In this document: positions 15,792-26,118 of the stretch, piece by piece | How the letters are laid out: each line of letters begins with the position of its first letter | Position numbering within the stretch: position 1 is the first letter of the stretch | Source: an uncultured Piscirickettsiaceae bacterium | Lineage (GTDB): Bacteria > Pseudomonadota > Gammaproteobacteria > Methylococcales > Cycloclasticaceae | Direction of reading: 5' to 3' | NCBI GenBank assembly: GCA_913061075.1 | Contig: CAJXSK010000012.1 | Location: 1 to 46,150 of the forward strand | Length of the DNA stretch: 46,150 nt | Position numbers and translations under genes: made by a program | The notes under the pieces: generated by a model | What the model saw: the letters and a program-made list of their open reading frames with translations, nothing else | Told to the model about the DNA's origin: nothing | Databases searched by the model: none

Positions 15792-17180
15792 ATGCCCAAG
15801 CATCATTCTTCTAGTATATCTACTCAACTCGCTCGTTTTGTTACCCAACTTGAGCTTAAAAACATTCCAGCACCTGTACAAGAAAAAGCATTGCAACTCA
15901 TTTTAGATGGCACCGGTATTGCCTATGCTTCAAGCAATTATGAATTCAGCAAAACAGCCTTACAAGCCTTACGAGCATTTGCTGAACCCGGCTCATTTCA
16001 TGTGCTAGGTACTGGCGAAAAGATGCCGTATCGAGATGCAGCCTTGGCGAATGGCTTACTCATCCACGGGCTTGATTTTGATGATACCCATGTCGCCGGC
16101 GTAGTCCATATGACATCAACCGTGTGGCCTTGCGTACTAGCGGTTGCTGAAAAAACCAATGCGTCTGGCGAACAAATGCTTGAAGCGTATATTGCCGGCA
16201 TGGAGGTTGGCGCTCGCATAGGAATGGTTGCTAAAGGTGCCTTTCACCAAGTGGGACACCACCCAACAGGAATAGCAGGCGCATTTGCCTGTAGCCTCGT
16301 AGCGGGCAAACTAATGGGCTTATCTGAGCAGCAGTTAGTTATGGCTCAAGGCATTGCGCTTAGCATGGCTTCGGGTAACTTTGAATTTCTTGAAGATGGC
16401 GCATGGACAAAACGTTACCATCCTGGCTGGGCTGCCGTGTCCGGCATTATGTCCGCCACCTTCGCTCAGGCTGGTTACATTGGCCCTAACCTGCCGTATG
16501 AAGGGCGCTTCGGCTTATATAAAAGCCACCTAAATGAACTCGATTCGCAATGTGATTATTCACTAGCAACAAGTGATCTTAATAAAACATGGGAAGTGAT
16601 GAATGTTGGCATTAAACCGTATCCTTCCTGCCATTTCACCCACGCAGTGATTGATGCCACCATCCAACTCACTAAGCAATATTCTTTGACAGCCGAGCAG
16701 GTAGAAAGCATTACAACACTAGTACCTGAAGAAGTGATTAAAACCGTTTGTGAACCACTTGCCACTAAGCAATCACCTACGTGCGCATATGATGCACAAT
16801 TCAGCGCGCCCTATTTAATTGCCATCGGTTTGATTCGTCAGGAATTTAGCCTACAAGACCTTGAGCCCGAACCATTAAAAGACCCGATTGTGCTAGCATT
16901 AGCCAAAAAAGTTAACTATCAAGCAGACCCTGACTCTGGCTTCCCAACGTATTATTCTGGTGAAGTACGTATTAAGCTAAAGGATGGACGCATATTACAA
17001 CAACGTGAATTCAAAAACCGCGGCTGTGCCGACAGGCCTTTGTCTAGCAATGAAATAAACAATAAATTTCTTAAAAATTGCACCATGACCATATCTTTAG
17101 AAAAGGCCAACCAGATTAAAGACACCATTTTACAAATGACTACTTTCAAATCAGTTAACGAACTCATCAATATTTTATAA
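15792..17180 (+). CDS. MmgE/PrpD-family protein
   Basis: A protein of about 462 residues from the ATG at 15792. A frame start at 15744 adds 16 residues that do not look native and would leave almost no leader after the promoter-like sequence at 15715. The family includes 2-methylcitrate dehydratase, cis-aconitate decarboxylase and iminodisuccinate epimerase, all acting on tricarboxylic or related acids. The family-typical HGLDFDDTH and CHFTHAVIDATI segments are present. It opens a plus-strand run with DUF2889 and a CMD-like gene. Its role could be handling a branched dicarboxylate or tricarboxylate made by the island's lyase; this is inference. Confidence 0.85.
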   Translation: MPKHHSSSISTQLARFVTQLELKNIPAPVQEKALQLILDGTGIAYASSNYEFSKTALQALRAFAEPGSFHVLGTGEKMPYRDAALANGLLIHGLDFDDTHVAGVVHMTSTVWPCVLAVAEKTNASGEQMLEAYIAGMEVGARIGMVAKGAFHQVGHHPTGIAGAFACSLVAGKLMGLSEQQLVMAQGIALSMASGNFEFLEDGAWTKRYHPGWAAVSGIMSATFAQAGYIGPNLPYEGRFGLYKSHLNELDSQCDYSLATSDLNKTWEVMNVGIKPYPSCHFTHAVIDATIQLTKQYSLTAEQVESITTLVPEEVIKTVCEPLATKQSPTCAYDAQFSAPYLIAIGLIRQEFSLQDLEPEPLKDPIVLALAKKVNYQADPDSGFPTYYSGEVRIKLKDGRILQQREFKNRGCADRPLSSNEINNKFLKNCTMTISLEKANQIKDTILQMTTFKSVNELINIL

Positions 17181-17195
17181 ACCGCTGAATACACC

Positions 17196-17750
17196 ATGCC
17201 ATTACCAAAAAGCAAAGAAAGAGAAGAACTGCATACCCGACAAATCACTTGCAAGGGTTTTAAACGTAAAGACGGCCTATGGGACATCGACGCGCATATC
17301 ACTGATATCAAAACCTATTCTTTTGATAACGCCTACCGTGGCGAGATAGTGCCTGGAGAGCCTTTGCACGACATGTGGATTAGACTAACCGTTGACGATG
17401 AACTGATAGTGCATGACTGCATTGCTACAACGGACGCTTCGCCTTATGAGTGCTGCCCAGACATCACTCCTTTATTCAAACAGTTGATCGGTGAAAAAAT
17501 TGCTGCGGGGTGGACTCGGCGCGTTAAACAACTGGTCGGTGGGCTAAAAGGTTGCACACACTTAGTAGACCTTATGGGGCCAGCCACCACAACGATGTTT
17601 CAAACAATGGCAGGCATTAGCAAAGGGCGTGGCTCAATTGACACATCAAAACCTTTTTATATCAGTGGTTGCCATGCTTGGGCAAGCGATGGAATACAAG
17701 TGAAACTTCATCACCCAAAGTACTATACGGGCACAGACGAAAGCGAATAA
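17196..17750 (+). CDS. DUF2889 protein of unknown function
   Basis: A 184-residue protein recognisable as DUF2889 by the N-terminal LHTRQITCKGFKRKDGLWDIDAHI pattern (read in parts), the PGEPLHDMWIRLTVDD segment and the Cys/His-containing GGLKGCTHLVDLMGP region. No function is assigned to the family; members often sit near aromatic and steroid catabolic genes, from memory. It starts 15 bp after MmgE/PrpD. The stop TAA at 17748-17750 may have been TGA within an ATGA overlap with the next gene before a 1-bp deletion (see the CMD entry). Confidence 0.82.
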   Translation: MPLPKSKEREELHTRQITCKGFKRKDGLWDIDAHITDIKTYSFDNAYRGEIVPGEPLHDMWIRLTVDDELIVHDCIATTDASPYECCPDITPLFKQLIGEKIAAGWTRRVKQLVGGLKGCTHLVDLMGPATTTMFQTMAGISKGRGSIDTSKPFYISGCHAWASDGIQVKLHHPKYYTGTDESE

Positions 17751-17799
17751 AAACGACGACTGCCAAGATCAAGAATTAAAAAAAGAGTTCCAACAGTTT

Positions 17800-18324
17800 A
17801 TGAAAACGCTGGGTTTTGTGCCCAACAGTTTACTCACCATGCAACGTGTTCCCGCCATTGCTAAGTCAGTTATTCAAATGAATAAGGCAGTGTTTTCTCC
17901 CGACGGACAAGTTGACCTTGGGTTTAAACGCCTTGTTGCCCATATCGCTAGTCAAGCGGTGGGCTGTCAGTATTGCAAAGCACACACTTCTGTAAGCGCC
18001 ACCCGCTTTGGCATCAGCGAAGAGAAAATGAGGGATGTATATACCTATAACCAAAGCCCATTATTTTGCGATAAAGAACGTATCGCTCTCGATTATGCAT
18101 TAGCAGCGGCAGCCGTTCCCAATGATGTAACCGACAAGCTATACGGACAATTGTGTGAACATTGGAATGAGGAGGAAATAGTTGAGCTTCTAGGTGTAAT
18201 TGGCATGTTTGGTTTCTTTAATCGCTGGAACGACTCAATGGCGACACCCCTTGAAGAAGAACCTTTAGCCGCTGCTGAACACCTTATTGCCGATAAAGGC
18301 TGGCGTGTTGGCAAGCACCGATAA
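17800..18324 (+). CDS. Carboxymuconolactone decarboxylase/AhpD-like protein, start codon apparently lost
   Basis: From the ATG at 17800 a 174-residue protein with the AhpD-type redox motif C56-x2-C59 and His62 (GCQYCKAHT). Relatives carry about 25-30 more residues before LGFVPNS. In this frame the upstream codons read KNDDCQDQELKKEFQQF, which looks native, but no ATG, GTG or TTG opens it. Restoring one G after the T at 17748 would give ATGA, overlapping the DUF2889 stop and starting MKNDDCQ in frame. The gene has therefore probably lost its start by a 1-bp deletion; a truncated product from 17800 with weak AAGAG spacing is possible. The family includes peroxidase-like and decarboxylase-like enzymes. 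Confidence 0.7.
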   Translation: MKTLGFVPNSLLTMQRVPAIAKSVIQMNKAVFSPDGQVDLGFKRLVAHIASQAVGCQYCKAHTSVSATRFGISEEKMRDVYTYNQSPLFCDKERIALDYALAAAAVPNDVTDKLYGQLCEHWNEEEIVELLGVIGMFGFFNRWNDSMATPLEEEPLAAAEHLIADKGWRVGKHR

Positions 18325-18357
18325 TATTGCATCAGTCACTTTATGAGTGCTTACTGA

Positions 18358-18386
18358 TTGGTTTACACAGAAAGGACTAGTACAAT
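18358..18386 (+). promoter_or_regulatory. Sigma-70-type promoter of the GST gene
   Basis: TTGGTT (18358-18363) and TACAAT (18381-18386) are separated by exactly 17 bp, about 50 bp upstream of the GST start. The gap after the CMD-like gene and the terminator after GST make this a separate transcription unit. Confidence 0.5.
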
Positions 18387-18435
18387 CTCTCGTTACAGCT
18401 TTCTAAGCACAATTTAATCACAAGGAAAAACACGA

Positions 18436-19041
18436 ATGAAACTATATTATTCTCCTGGATCTTGCTCTCTATCTCCACACATTGCTATTTGCGAAACCGG
18501 CTTAAACGTTGAACTCGTTAAAGTAGACCTAGCATCTCACACACTTGAAAATGGCGATAATTACTTGGATATTAATCCATGCGGCTATGTACCAGCATTA
18601 GAACTTGATAACGGTGAGTTTTTATTTGAAGGCCCTGCTATTGTTCAATATTTTGCTGGCCTTGCGCCTGAAAAGAACCTAGCACCTGCGGCTGATACGT
18701 TTGAACGTGCCAAATTACAACAGTGGTTAAACTTCTTATCTACTGAATTACACAAAGGCGTTGCACCGTTGTTTAACCCTGCGATGCCTGATGAAGCTAA
18801 AGCTATTTTGGTAGCAGGCTATAGCAACCGTTTAGGTCAATTAGCAGATGCCTTAGGCGACAAGAATTACTTATTGGGTGACCAATATTCAATGGCGGAT
18901 ATCTATTTGTTTGTTATTTTAAGCTGGCACCCCTACTTTGATTTTGATGCTTCAGCATGGCCTACACTAACAGCTTTTCAAGAACGCGTTGGCGCACGCG
19001 CAGCGGTACAGCAAGCCTTAAAAGAAGAAGGTTTAGCGTAA
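18436..19041 (+). CDS. Glutathione S-transferase (beta-class/BphK-like)
   Basis: A 201-residue GST with an N-terminal thioredoxin-fold domain carrying PGSCSLSPHIA (Cys10, the residue typical of bacterial beta-class enzymes) and a C-terminal helical domain. GST genes of this type (bphK and relatives) are commonly embedded in aromatic-degradation operons, where they conjugate or dehalogenate reactive ring-cleavage intermediates. AAGGAAAAA precedes the ATG. It has its own promoter at 18358-18386 and an intrinsic terminator at 19064-19101, and is followed by the dioxygenase genes. Confidence 0.9.
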   Translation: MKLYYSPGSCSLSPHIAICETGLNVELVKVDLASHTLENGDNYLDINPCGYVPALELDNGEFLFEGPAIVQYFAGLAPEKNLAPAADTFERAKLQQWLNFLSTELHKGVAPLFNPAMPDEAKAILVAGYSNRLGQLADALGDKNYLLGDQYSMADIYLFVILSWHPYFDFDASAWPTLTAFQERVGARAAVQQALKEEGLA

Positions 19042-19063
19042 CGCATTGTTTATTGCCATAAAT

Positions 19064-19101
19064 AAAAACCCAAAGTCATGTGAAATTGCTTTGGGTTTTT
19101 T
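19064..19101 (+). terminator. Intrinsic terminator after GST
   Basis: A 12-bp perfect stem, AAAAACCCAAAG (19064-19075) and CTTTGGGTTTTT (19089-19100), encloses a 13-base loop and ends in a T run. It lies 22 bp beyond the GST stop. Confidence 0.85.
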
Positions 19102-20699
<1,598 letters not shown>

Positions 20700-20760
20700 A
20701 ATGGCATCAGTATCACGTCTTCTTATTAATTAATACTCTATACGTACAAAGGAACTTTCT

Positions 20761-21333
20761 ATGTCCTCTAACTTCGATATCCAACAAGTTATTTCAGCAT
20801 CAAAAACCGACTCTGCCCTACAACATGAAATTGAGCAGTTTTATTACCGAGAAGCACTTCTACTAGACAATATCTTTTATGAAGATTGGTTTGCACTACT
20901 TGATGAAGACATCCATTACTTTATGCCCATTCGTCGTAATGTCATGAAACGTGGGCGCGTCCGCGATACCGATGTTAGCGAATATACAAATATTGATGAG
21001 TTTGCTCATTTTGATGATGATATCAACACCATGCGGGGACGCTTGCGCAAGCTGCAAAGTGACTTTAGCTGGTCTGAAAACCCTGCGTCTAGAACGCGCC
21101 ATACCGTTTCAAACGTCATCATTCACCCTGCTGAAGAAGAAAACTGTTTTGAAGTTTGTTCTGCGTTTTTGGTATACCGAAACCGCTTAGAAACCCAAGT
21201 AGATATTTTTGCAGGAGAACGCCACGATGTACTTCGACGTGCTGATAATAATTTAGGTTTTAAAATTGCAAAGCGTACACTACTGTTAGATCAAAGCACT
21301 GTTTTATCCAACAACCTAAGCATTTTCTTCTAA
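20761..21333 (+). CDS. Ring-hydroxylating dioxygenase beta subunit
   Basis: A 190-residue small subunit of the BphE/HcaF type, with [15 protein letters not shown] at the N-terminus, [21 protein letters not shown] and the closing RTLLLDQ-containing segment. Beta subunits support the alpha3-beta3 hexamer of ring-hydroxylating dioxygenases, which insert both oxygens into an aromatic ring to form a cis-dihydrodiol. AAGGA precedes the start, and the gene is intact although its alpha partner is broken. The ferredoxin and reductase genes that usually follow are absent; the next gene is an EamA transporter on the other strand. Confidence 0.9.
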   Translation: MSSNFDIQQVISASKTDSALQHEIEQFYYREALLLDNIFYEDWFALLDEDIHYFMPIRRNVMKRGRVRDTDVSEYTNIDEFAHFDDDINTMRGRLRKLQSDFSWSENPASRTRHTVSNVIIHPAEEENCFEVCSAFLVYRNRLETQVDIFAGERHDVLRRADNNLGFKIAKRTLLLDQSTVLSNNLSIFF

Positions 21334-21352
21334 TAAAACCTTTATTAAATAT

Positions 21353-22243
21353 TTATTGCAGGCCAAGTATAGCCACTGCCAATGAGGCGAACATTAAAAA
21401 ACCTCCAAAAGAACGGTTAATTAACTGCCGTTTTGAAAGCGTTTCAATGTGGCTAAAACCAAACCGGGCCATCAAATAAACCACACCCACAGCAAGAAAT
21501 CCACGGGATGATTGTACGATGTTAATCATCGTGACTTGCTGTGCTTGTTTAAACGCATACATAAGAATGATGATGCCCGCCAATTGCACCACGGCGTAAA
21601 TGAACAATGTTTTGCTAAACGATTTTGACACTTGCCAGTCCCCTTTAAAAATAACCGGCGAGAATGGCATTAACAAAACCGTGGGTACGATAAACACGAA
21701 CACAGCCAAGTCCAGACCACTCATACCGTTGTTTAACAACACAACAACAGAAATATCCGCAAAGGCAAACAGCACACACGTAAGCAATATAAAACCAAGT
21801 GCTTTTGGTGAGCCATGCAATTTTCCATCATTGAGGAAGAACAAACTAGCAAAGGCACCTGCTGCACCGAGGTATACAATTGAGCTGTACGTTTCATTAA
21901 GAAACAGCACCGACAGCCCGGCCACCGCAAACATTTTGCACCCTAACATGGGCACAACGAAAGACGCATCGCCGTGCTGTAAGGCATTTAAATAGGATGT
22001 TTGTGCAATTAAAATAAACGCGCACATCAGCACGATTAACTCGATATTCGCCCACAATTGATCTAAATCCACCCAAGGCAACAAACAAAATGCTATCAAC
22101 CCAACGGCGTATTGGCTGTAAAAAGCCAGTTTCATGCGGTTATTTGAGTGCGCTAAAAATTGCTTGGTATAGGTGAAGCTAAACGCATGTAACACGGACG
22201 CGATGAGCGTTAGCCAAATATAAGAAGGGACGCTCAACATCAA
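21353..22243 (-). CDS. EamA/DMT-family membrane transporter
   Basis: A 296-residue protein built of about ten hydrophobic segments in two repeated halves, as in the drug/metabolite transporter superfamily. It would sit in the inner membrane and may export or import a small metabolite; the substrate is unknown. It converges on the dioxygenase beta gene and lies upstream, on the same strand, of nothing catabolic; its own promoter must be within 22244-22302. It is only distantly like the other EamA protein at 25219-26109. Confidence 0.85.
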   Translation of the reverse strand: MMLSVPSYIWLTLIASVLHAFSFTYTKQFLAHSNNRMKLAFYSQYAVGLIAFCLLPWVDLDQLWANIELIVLMCAFILIAQTSYLNALQHGDASFVVPMLGCKMFAVAGLSVLFLNETYSSIVYLGAAGAFASLFFLNDGKLHGSPKALGFILLTCVLFAFADISVVVLLNNGMSGLDLAVFVFIVPTVLLMPFSPVIFKGDWQVSKSFSKTLFIYAVVQLAGIIILMYAFKQAQQVTMINIVQSSRGFLAVGVVYLMARFGFSHIETLSKRQLINRSFGGFLMFASLAVAILGLQ

Positions 22244-22302
22244 TGTATTTCCTGAACAAAACCGCTTTAGATTAAGGTGCGAATTTAGCGCCTAAGGGGG
22301 TA

Positions 22303-23070
22303 TTAAAATGTCTTAAGCAAACTTTCCGACGCTAGCTTAAGCAACATAGTATCTGCGCCAATAAGAAAGAAACTAGCGCCCATATTTTGATACGCTTTAA
22401 CTTGCTCAGGATCACCACAATACACACCTACTGGTTTACCAATGGCTTGAATACGTTGAATAGCATCTTCAACAACACGGCAAACCTCAGGGTGCGCTGG
22501 CTGGCCGATGTATCCCATCGCAGCGGCTAAGTCAGCAGGGCCGATAAAGATAGCATCTACACCATCTGTATTGCTTATGGCATCCAATGCTGCAATGCCT
22601 TCTGGGCTTTCTAATTGAAGAATTAAGCAAATATTTTCATCCGCTTTTTCTAAATAATCAGGAATTGAACCCCAACGCGTTGCACGAGTTAAACCACCGC
22701 CCATACCACGCACACCTGTTGGTGGATATTGAACTGCTTGAACCAATTGCTTGGCTTGTTCAGCTGATTCAACCATTGGTATTAATAAGGTTTGTCCGCC
22801 TGCATCCAATACGCGCTTAATATCAGCAATATTATGGTCCTGCATGCGCACAACCGGATTTACCGGATAAGCCGCTAAGGCTTGTAACTGCCCCAGCACG
22901 CTTTTTATATCGTTAGGCCCATGTTCACCATCAATTAACAACCAATCAAAGCCTGTTGTTGCCATCAGTTCGGCTGACACAGGATCTGCTAACGCCATAA
23001 AAGCACCCAGTTGACGCTGGCCTGCTTGCGCTGCTTTTTTAAAGAGATTGTCGGTCATTGCTAATGCCAT
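22303..23070 (-). CDS. HpaI-type 2-dehydro-3-deoxy/4-hydroxy-2-oxo acid aldolase
   Basis: A 255-residue class II aldolase with the family segments LLIDGEHGPND, VRMQDHN, LIPMVESAEQA and GVRGMGGGLTRATRWG, the last three lining the metal and substrate site. HpaI enzymes split 4-hydroxy-2-oxoheptanedioate into pyruvate and succinic semialdehyde and accept shorter 4-hydroxy-2-oxo acids. It follows the HpaH-type hydratase by 67 bp in the minus-strand run hydrolase, hydratase, aldolase, which forms the lower part of a meta-cleavage route. Confidence 0.9.
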   Translation of the reverse strand: MALAMTDNLFKKAAQAGQRQLGAFMALADPVSAELMATTGFDWLLIDGEHGPNDIKSVLGQLQALAAYPVNPVVRMQDHNIADIKRVLDAGGQTLLIPMVESAEQAKQLVQAVQYPPTGVRGMGGGLTRATRWGSIPDYLEKADENICLILQLESPEGIAALDAISNTDGVDAIFIGPADLAAAMGYIGQPAHPEVCRVVEDAIQRIQAIGKPVGVYCGDPEQVKAYQNMGASFFLIGADTMLLKLASESLLKTF

Positions 23071-23137
23071 TGATTAATACCTTATGTACTGAAATCTAAT
23101 TAAAAGGAATTTAAATAAAAAAAACTAAAAAAACAGT

Positions 23138-23941
23138 CTAAACGAAACGGAAGCCAATACTACCTAATGGGCCAAAATCCGCATGGAACGTATCGCCACG
23201 TTCTACCGATAATAAGCGTGTAAATGAACCGCCTAGAATAACTTGCCCCGGTTCCAGTGTAATACCATGTGGAGCAAACCGTTTCATCAGCCACACAATG
23301 CCATTACCTGGGTGATTCAAAACACCTGCTGAAACACCGGTTTCTTCTATCAAACCATTACGCGACACAATAGCACCGATCCAACGCAAATCCACATCCA
23401 TTGGCCTTACGGGCAAACCACCTGTGATTAAACCCGCACACGCCGCATTATCCGCAATGGTGTCAAACACTTTGCGGAGCTTGCCTGTTTCAGGGTCCAC
23501 TCGAATAACACGCGAATCAACAATTTCTATCGCCGGACACACGTAATCTGTTGCTGCCAGCACATCCGTTAAGGTGATATTTTCACCTTCTAAACGCTTA
23601 CCTAAAACAAAGGCAATTTCAACTTCAACTAAGGGCGCAATAAATCGGTCGAACGGTATCTCAGAATTATCTGAGAACACCATATCATCAAGCAATGTGC
23701 CGTAATCTGGCTCGGTAATGCCAGAAGCTATTTGCATTGCTCGGGAGGTTAGACCAATTTTACGACCTACAACTTTGTGGCCTTGAGCCAGCCGTAATTT
23801 AGTCCACTCTGCTTGTATCGCGTAACCATCTTCAATCGTCATTTCTGGATACAATTGCGAAAACTGTGGAATAGTGTTGCCGCTGGCCAGCGCTTTATCA
23901 AGCGCTAGCGCAGAGGCTTCTAACGTTTTCTGGTCAAACAC
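23138..23941 (-). CDS. HpaH-type 2-oxo-4-enoate hydratase
   Basis: A 267-residue member of the FAH/MhpD hydratase family that is closest in pattern to HpaH (2-oxohept-4-ene-1,7-dioate hydratase). It shows GRKIGLTSRAMQ, EPDYGTLLDDMVF, VEVEIAFVL, FDTIADNAACAG and GVLNHPGNG. It would add water to the dienoate released by the upstream hydrolase, giving the substrate of the HpaI aldolase. It begins 3 bp after the hydrolase gene, so the two are co-translated. Preference for the dicarboxylic or the simple pentadienoate substrate cannot be told from sequence. Confidence 0.9.
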   Translation of the reverse strand: MFDQKTLEASALALDKALASGNTIPQFSQLYPEMTIEDGYAIQAEWTKLRLAQGHKVVGRKIGLTSRAMQIASGITEPDYGTLLDDMVFSDNSEIPFDRFIAPLVEVEIAFVLGKRLEGENITLTDVLAATDYVCPAIEIVDSRVIRVDPETGKLRKVFDTIADNAACAGLITGGLPVRPMDVDLRWIGAIVSRNGLIEETGVSAGVLNHPGNGIVWLMKRFAPHGITLEPGQVILGGSFTRLLSVERGDTFHADFGPLGSIGFRFV

Positions 23942-23944
23942 GTT

Positions 23945-24793
23945 TTATCTGCCTAAAAAATGCGACATGATGATGGGGTACATAGCATCCCAACGTTGTG
24001 TTTGCGCCCAATGTCCGCAACGGTCTAACACATGCAATTCAGCACGCTTCAGGTGTTCCAAGAAATACAAACTTGTTTCCATCGGCACTACCTTGTCTTG
24101 GCGACCATGAATAATTGCCCACTCTTGATCCATCGCGGCTAATACCGGCGGAGGAATAATCAAGTTATCCATATCTTCGTTCATGGCTTTAAACATAATT
24201 TCTTGAATAGGACGCATAACAGGGTCCATCGCTTTATCAAAACGATCTTGCATTACCGCTTCTAAATCCTCAAAAATACTGGGGTCATAAACGAAGCTTT
24301 GAATCAATTCACGGTAACGTGCTTTTCTTGGGTCATCATAAAACGTCATCATCCTGTTAAGCGTCGCTGATTTTTTAAATGGCGCACCAATCGCACCCAT
24401 CAACATACACTTTTCAAAACGGTCTGGCATTTCAACGACACATTGTAAGGCAAGCGCACCACCCATTGAATTACCAATAATATTAATTTTATCGATGCCT
24501 AACTCATCCATTAAGCCTTTAACTTGCTCAACACGGTAACCCATCCAACGTGCAATTTTAGTAGGGATTTCCTTTGGCATTTCTGATTGCCCAAAACCAA
24601 TCGCATCAGGTGCAATAACATAAAAGTCTTCGGCCAAAATAGGTGCGCATTGCGCCCAGTTTGACATCGCACTAGCGCCTGGCCCCGCACCGTGTAATAA
24701 CAATAGTGGTGGGTTTTTAGGGTCACCACCAATCATACAATTACTGGTCAATTCACCTGACGGAATCATTTTTTCTACTACATCAACACTCAT
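23945..24793 (-). CDS. Alpha/beta hydrolase, meta-cleavage-product hydrolase type (BphD/HsaD/MhpC-like)
   Basis: A 282-residue alpha/beta hydrolase with the oxyanion segment LLLHGAGPGASAMSNW, the nucleophile Ser109 in GNSMGG, an acid in IIHGRQDKVVP and the catalytic His in DRCGHWAQTQRW. These are the hallmarks of C-C hydrolases that cut vinylogous 1,5-diketones after extradiol ring cleavage. It is the first gene of the run and would release the ring side chain as a free acid plus a 2-hydroxydienoate for the next two enzymes. No extradiol dioxygenase is present in the window to make its substrate. Confidence 0.9.
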   Translation of the reverse strand: MSVDVVEKMIPSGELTSNCMIGGDPKNPPLLLLHGAGPGASAMSNWAQCAPILAEDFYVIAPDAIGFGQSEMPKEIPTKIARWMGYRVEQVKGLMDELGIDKINIIGNSMGGALALQCVVEMPDRFEKCMLMGAIGAPFKKSATLNRMMTFYDDPRKARYRELIQSFVYDPSIFEDLEAVMQDRFDKAMDPVMRPIQEIMFKAMNEDMDNLIIPPPVLAAMDQEWAIIHGRQDKVVPMETSLYFLEHLKRAELHVLDRCGHWAQTQRWDAMYPIIMSHFLGR

Positions 24794-25218
24794 TATATTC
24801 CCCTAATTATTGTTACGTATCTAACTCAAATAAACTCTTTGGGATAGTCTATGTTTTGTTTGTAATTTTCTAGCTTACCTTTCGCTTGTTAGTTTTATCA
24901 CAAATATCCATCACCCCAGCCAAATTAATATTGTTAACGATAAAATCAACCTGCTAATTTTAGTAAAAATGCTTTAAATCACAGCAACTAGATTTACAAA
25001 AACATCACAATATTGTAAACCTAACGTTACATTTATAGACATCATTATTTCCTCTTTTTAGTTTTCATTATTTTCCGACTTTAATAACCAAAATTCAAAA
25101 CAGTTTGACACAAAAAATATTAACGGCGTTATTGGCACAGTAAAAGCGTTTTATTTAACGCTATAATCTTAACAGATGACCATCAAACACCTTTTAACCC
25201 TGAAGATATTAACAACTA
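24794..25218. promoter_or_regulatory. AT-rich divergent intergenic region
   Basis: A 425-bp gap with no supported gene between the meta-cleavage operon (minus) and the second EamA gene (plus). A half operator TGTTAG occurs at 24887-24892. Near the EamA gene a TATAAT at 25162-25167 lies against the palindrome AGCGTT-ttattt-AACGCT at 25145-25162, so binding there would block the -10 box. A TTGACA at about 25105 is too far from this TATAAT to be its -35. I see no RNA gene or repeat. Confidence 0.4.
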
Positions 25219-26109
25219 ATGATTAACCCAAGCCTTTCCATATTAATCACCCGCTGGGCACCCTTAATGTTCGTTTTATTGTGGAGCACAGGATTTATCG
25301 CCGCCAAGTTTGCTTTGCCGTATATCGAACCGTTCAACTCATTGTTGATACGCATGTTGGCGACGCTGGTTGTGTTCGCCATTCTTATTAAAATATTTAA
25401 AGCTGGTAACATCACCGCTATTCAATCTACCCATCAAATGGTAGTGGGGTCACTGGTTCACGCCGCGTATTTAGGCGGTGTATTCGCCGCTATTAAACTT
25501 GAAATGCCGGCGGGTTTGGCTGCTTTATTTGTCGGCCTGCAACCCGTATTAATGGCACTCATGGCGCTTACTTTTTTATCTGAACGGTTAAGCTTTAAGC
25601 AATGGTTTGGATTGTTGTTGGGTTTACTGGGTGTTTGCATTGTTTTATTGCAAGGGCAAGGCCTTGAAAATATCAATATTTCAATAGCCGCTTTAGTAGC
25701 CGTAACCATTTCGGTATTTGGCATTTCTATCGGCACTATGTATCAAAAAAGATATGGCGTTGGTGTTAATTTACTGACAGGCTCTTTCTTCCAATACTTG
25801 GCTGCCGCCATATGGATGGGCTTATTGACCTTTACGTTTGAACAACAAGAAATTGTCTGGCACCCACATTTAATCGGCGCGTTAATATGGCAAGTGTTTG
25901 GCATGTCCATTATTGCCATTTTGTTACTGATGCACATGATTCACGAAGGCAAAACAACGCAAGTTGCTAGCTACATCTATTTAGTACCCCCGGTTACCGC
26001 CATTGAAGCGTGGTGGCTTTTCGATGAGTCACTAACACCCATAGCTATTGCCGGCATGTTAATCGCCATTTATGGGGTATACCTTGTGAATAAAAATCCC
26101 ACGGCCTGA
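25219..26109 (+). CDS. EamA/DMT-family membrane transporter (second)
   Basis: A 296-residue integral membrane protein with about ten hydrophobic segments in two EamA repeats (PLMFVLLWSTGFIAAKFALP early, PPVTAIEAWWLFDESL late). It resembles RhaT/YdcZ-like DMT exporters of amino acids or other small metabolites. Its promoter is preceded by a palindrome (25145-25162). Only 9 bases separate its stop from the dinB start, so dinB is probably read through from the same promoter. By position it lies inside the tRNA-Pro repeats. Confidence 0.86.
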   Translation: MINPSLSILITRWAPLMFVLLWSTGFIAAKFALPYIEPFNSLLIRMLATLVVFAILIKIFKAGNITAIQSTHQMVVGSLVHAAYLGGVFAAIKLEMPAGLAALFVGLQPVLMALMALTFLSERLSFKQWFGLLLGLLGVCIVLLQGQGLENINISIAALVAVTISVFGISIGTMYQKRYGVGVNLLTGSFFQYLAAAIWMGLLTFTFEQQEIVWHPHLIGALIWQVFGMSIIAILLLMHMIHEGKTTQVASYIYLVPPVTAIEAWWLFDESLTPIAIAGMLIAIYGVYLVNKNPTA

Positions 26110-26118
26110 TTTTTAGTG

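Noticed and set aside
24887-24892. TGTTAG half site upstream of the meta-cleavage operon as a third full operator.
   Set aside because: The left arm matches only half of the fixed bases, so I keep it as a half site without regulatory claim.
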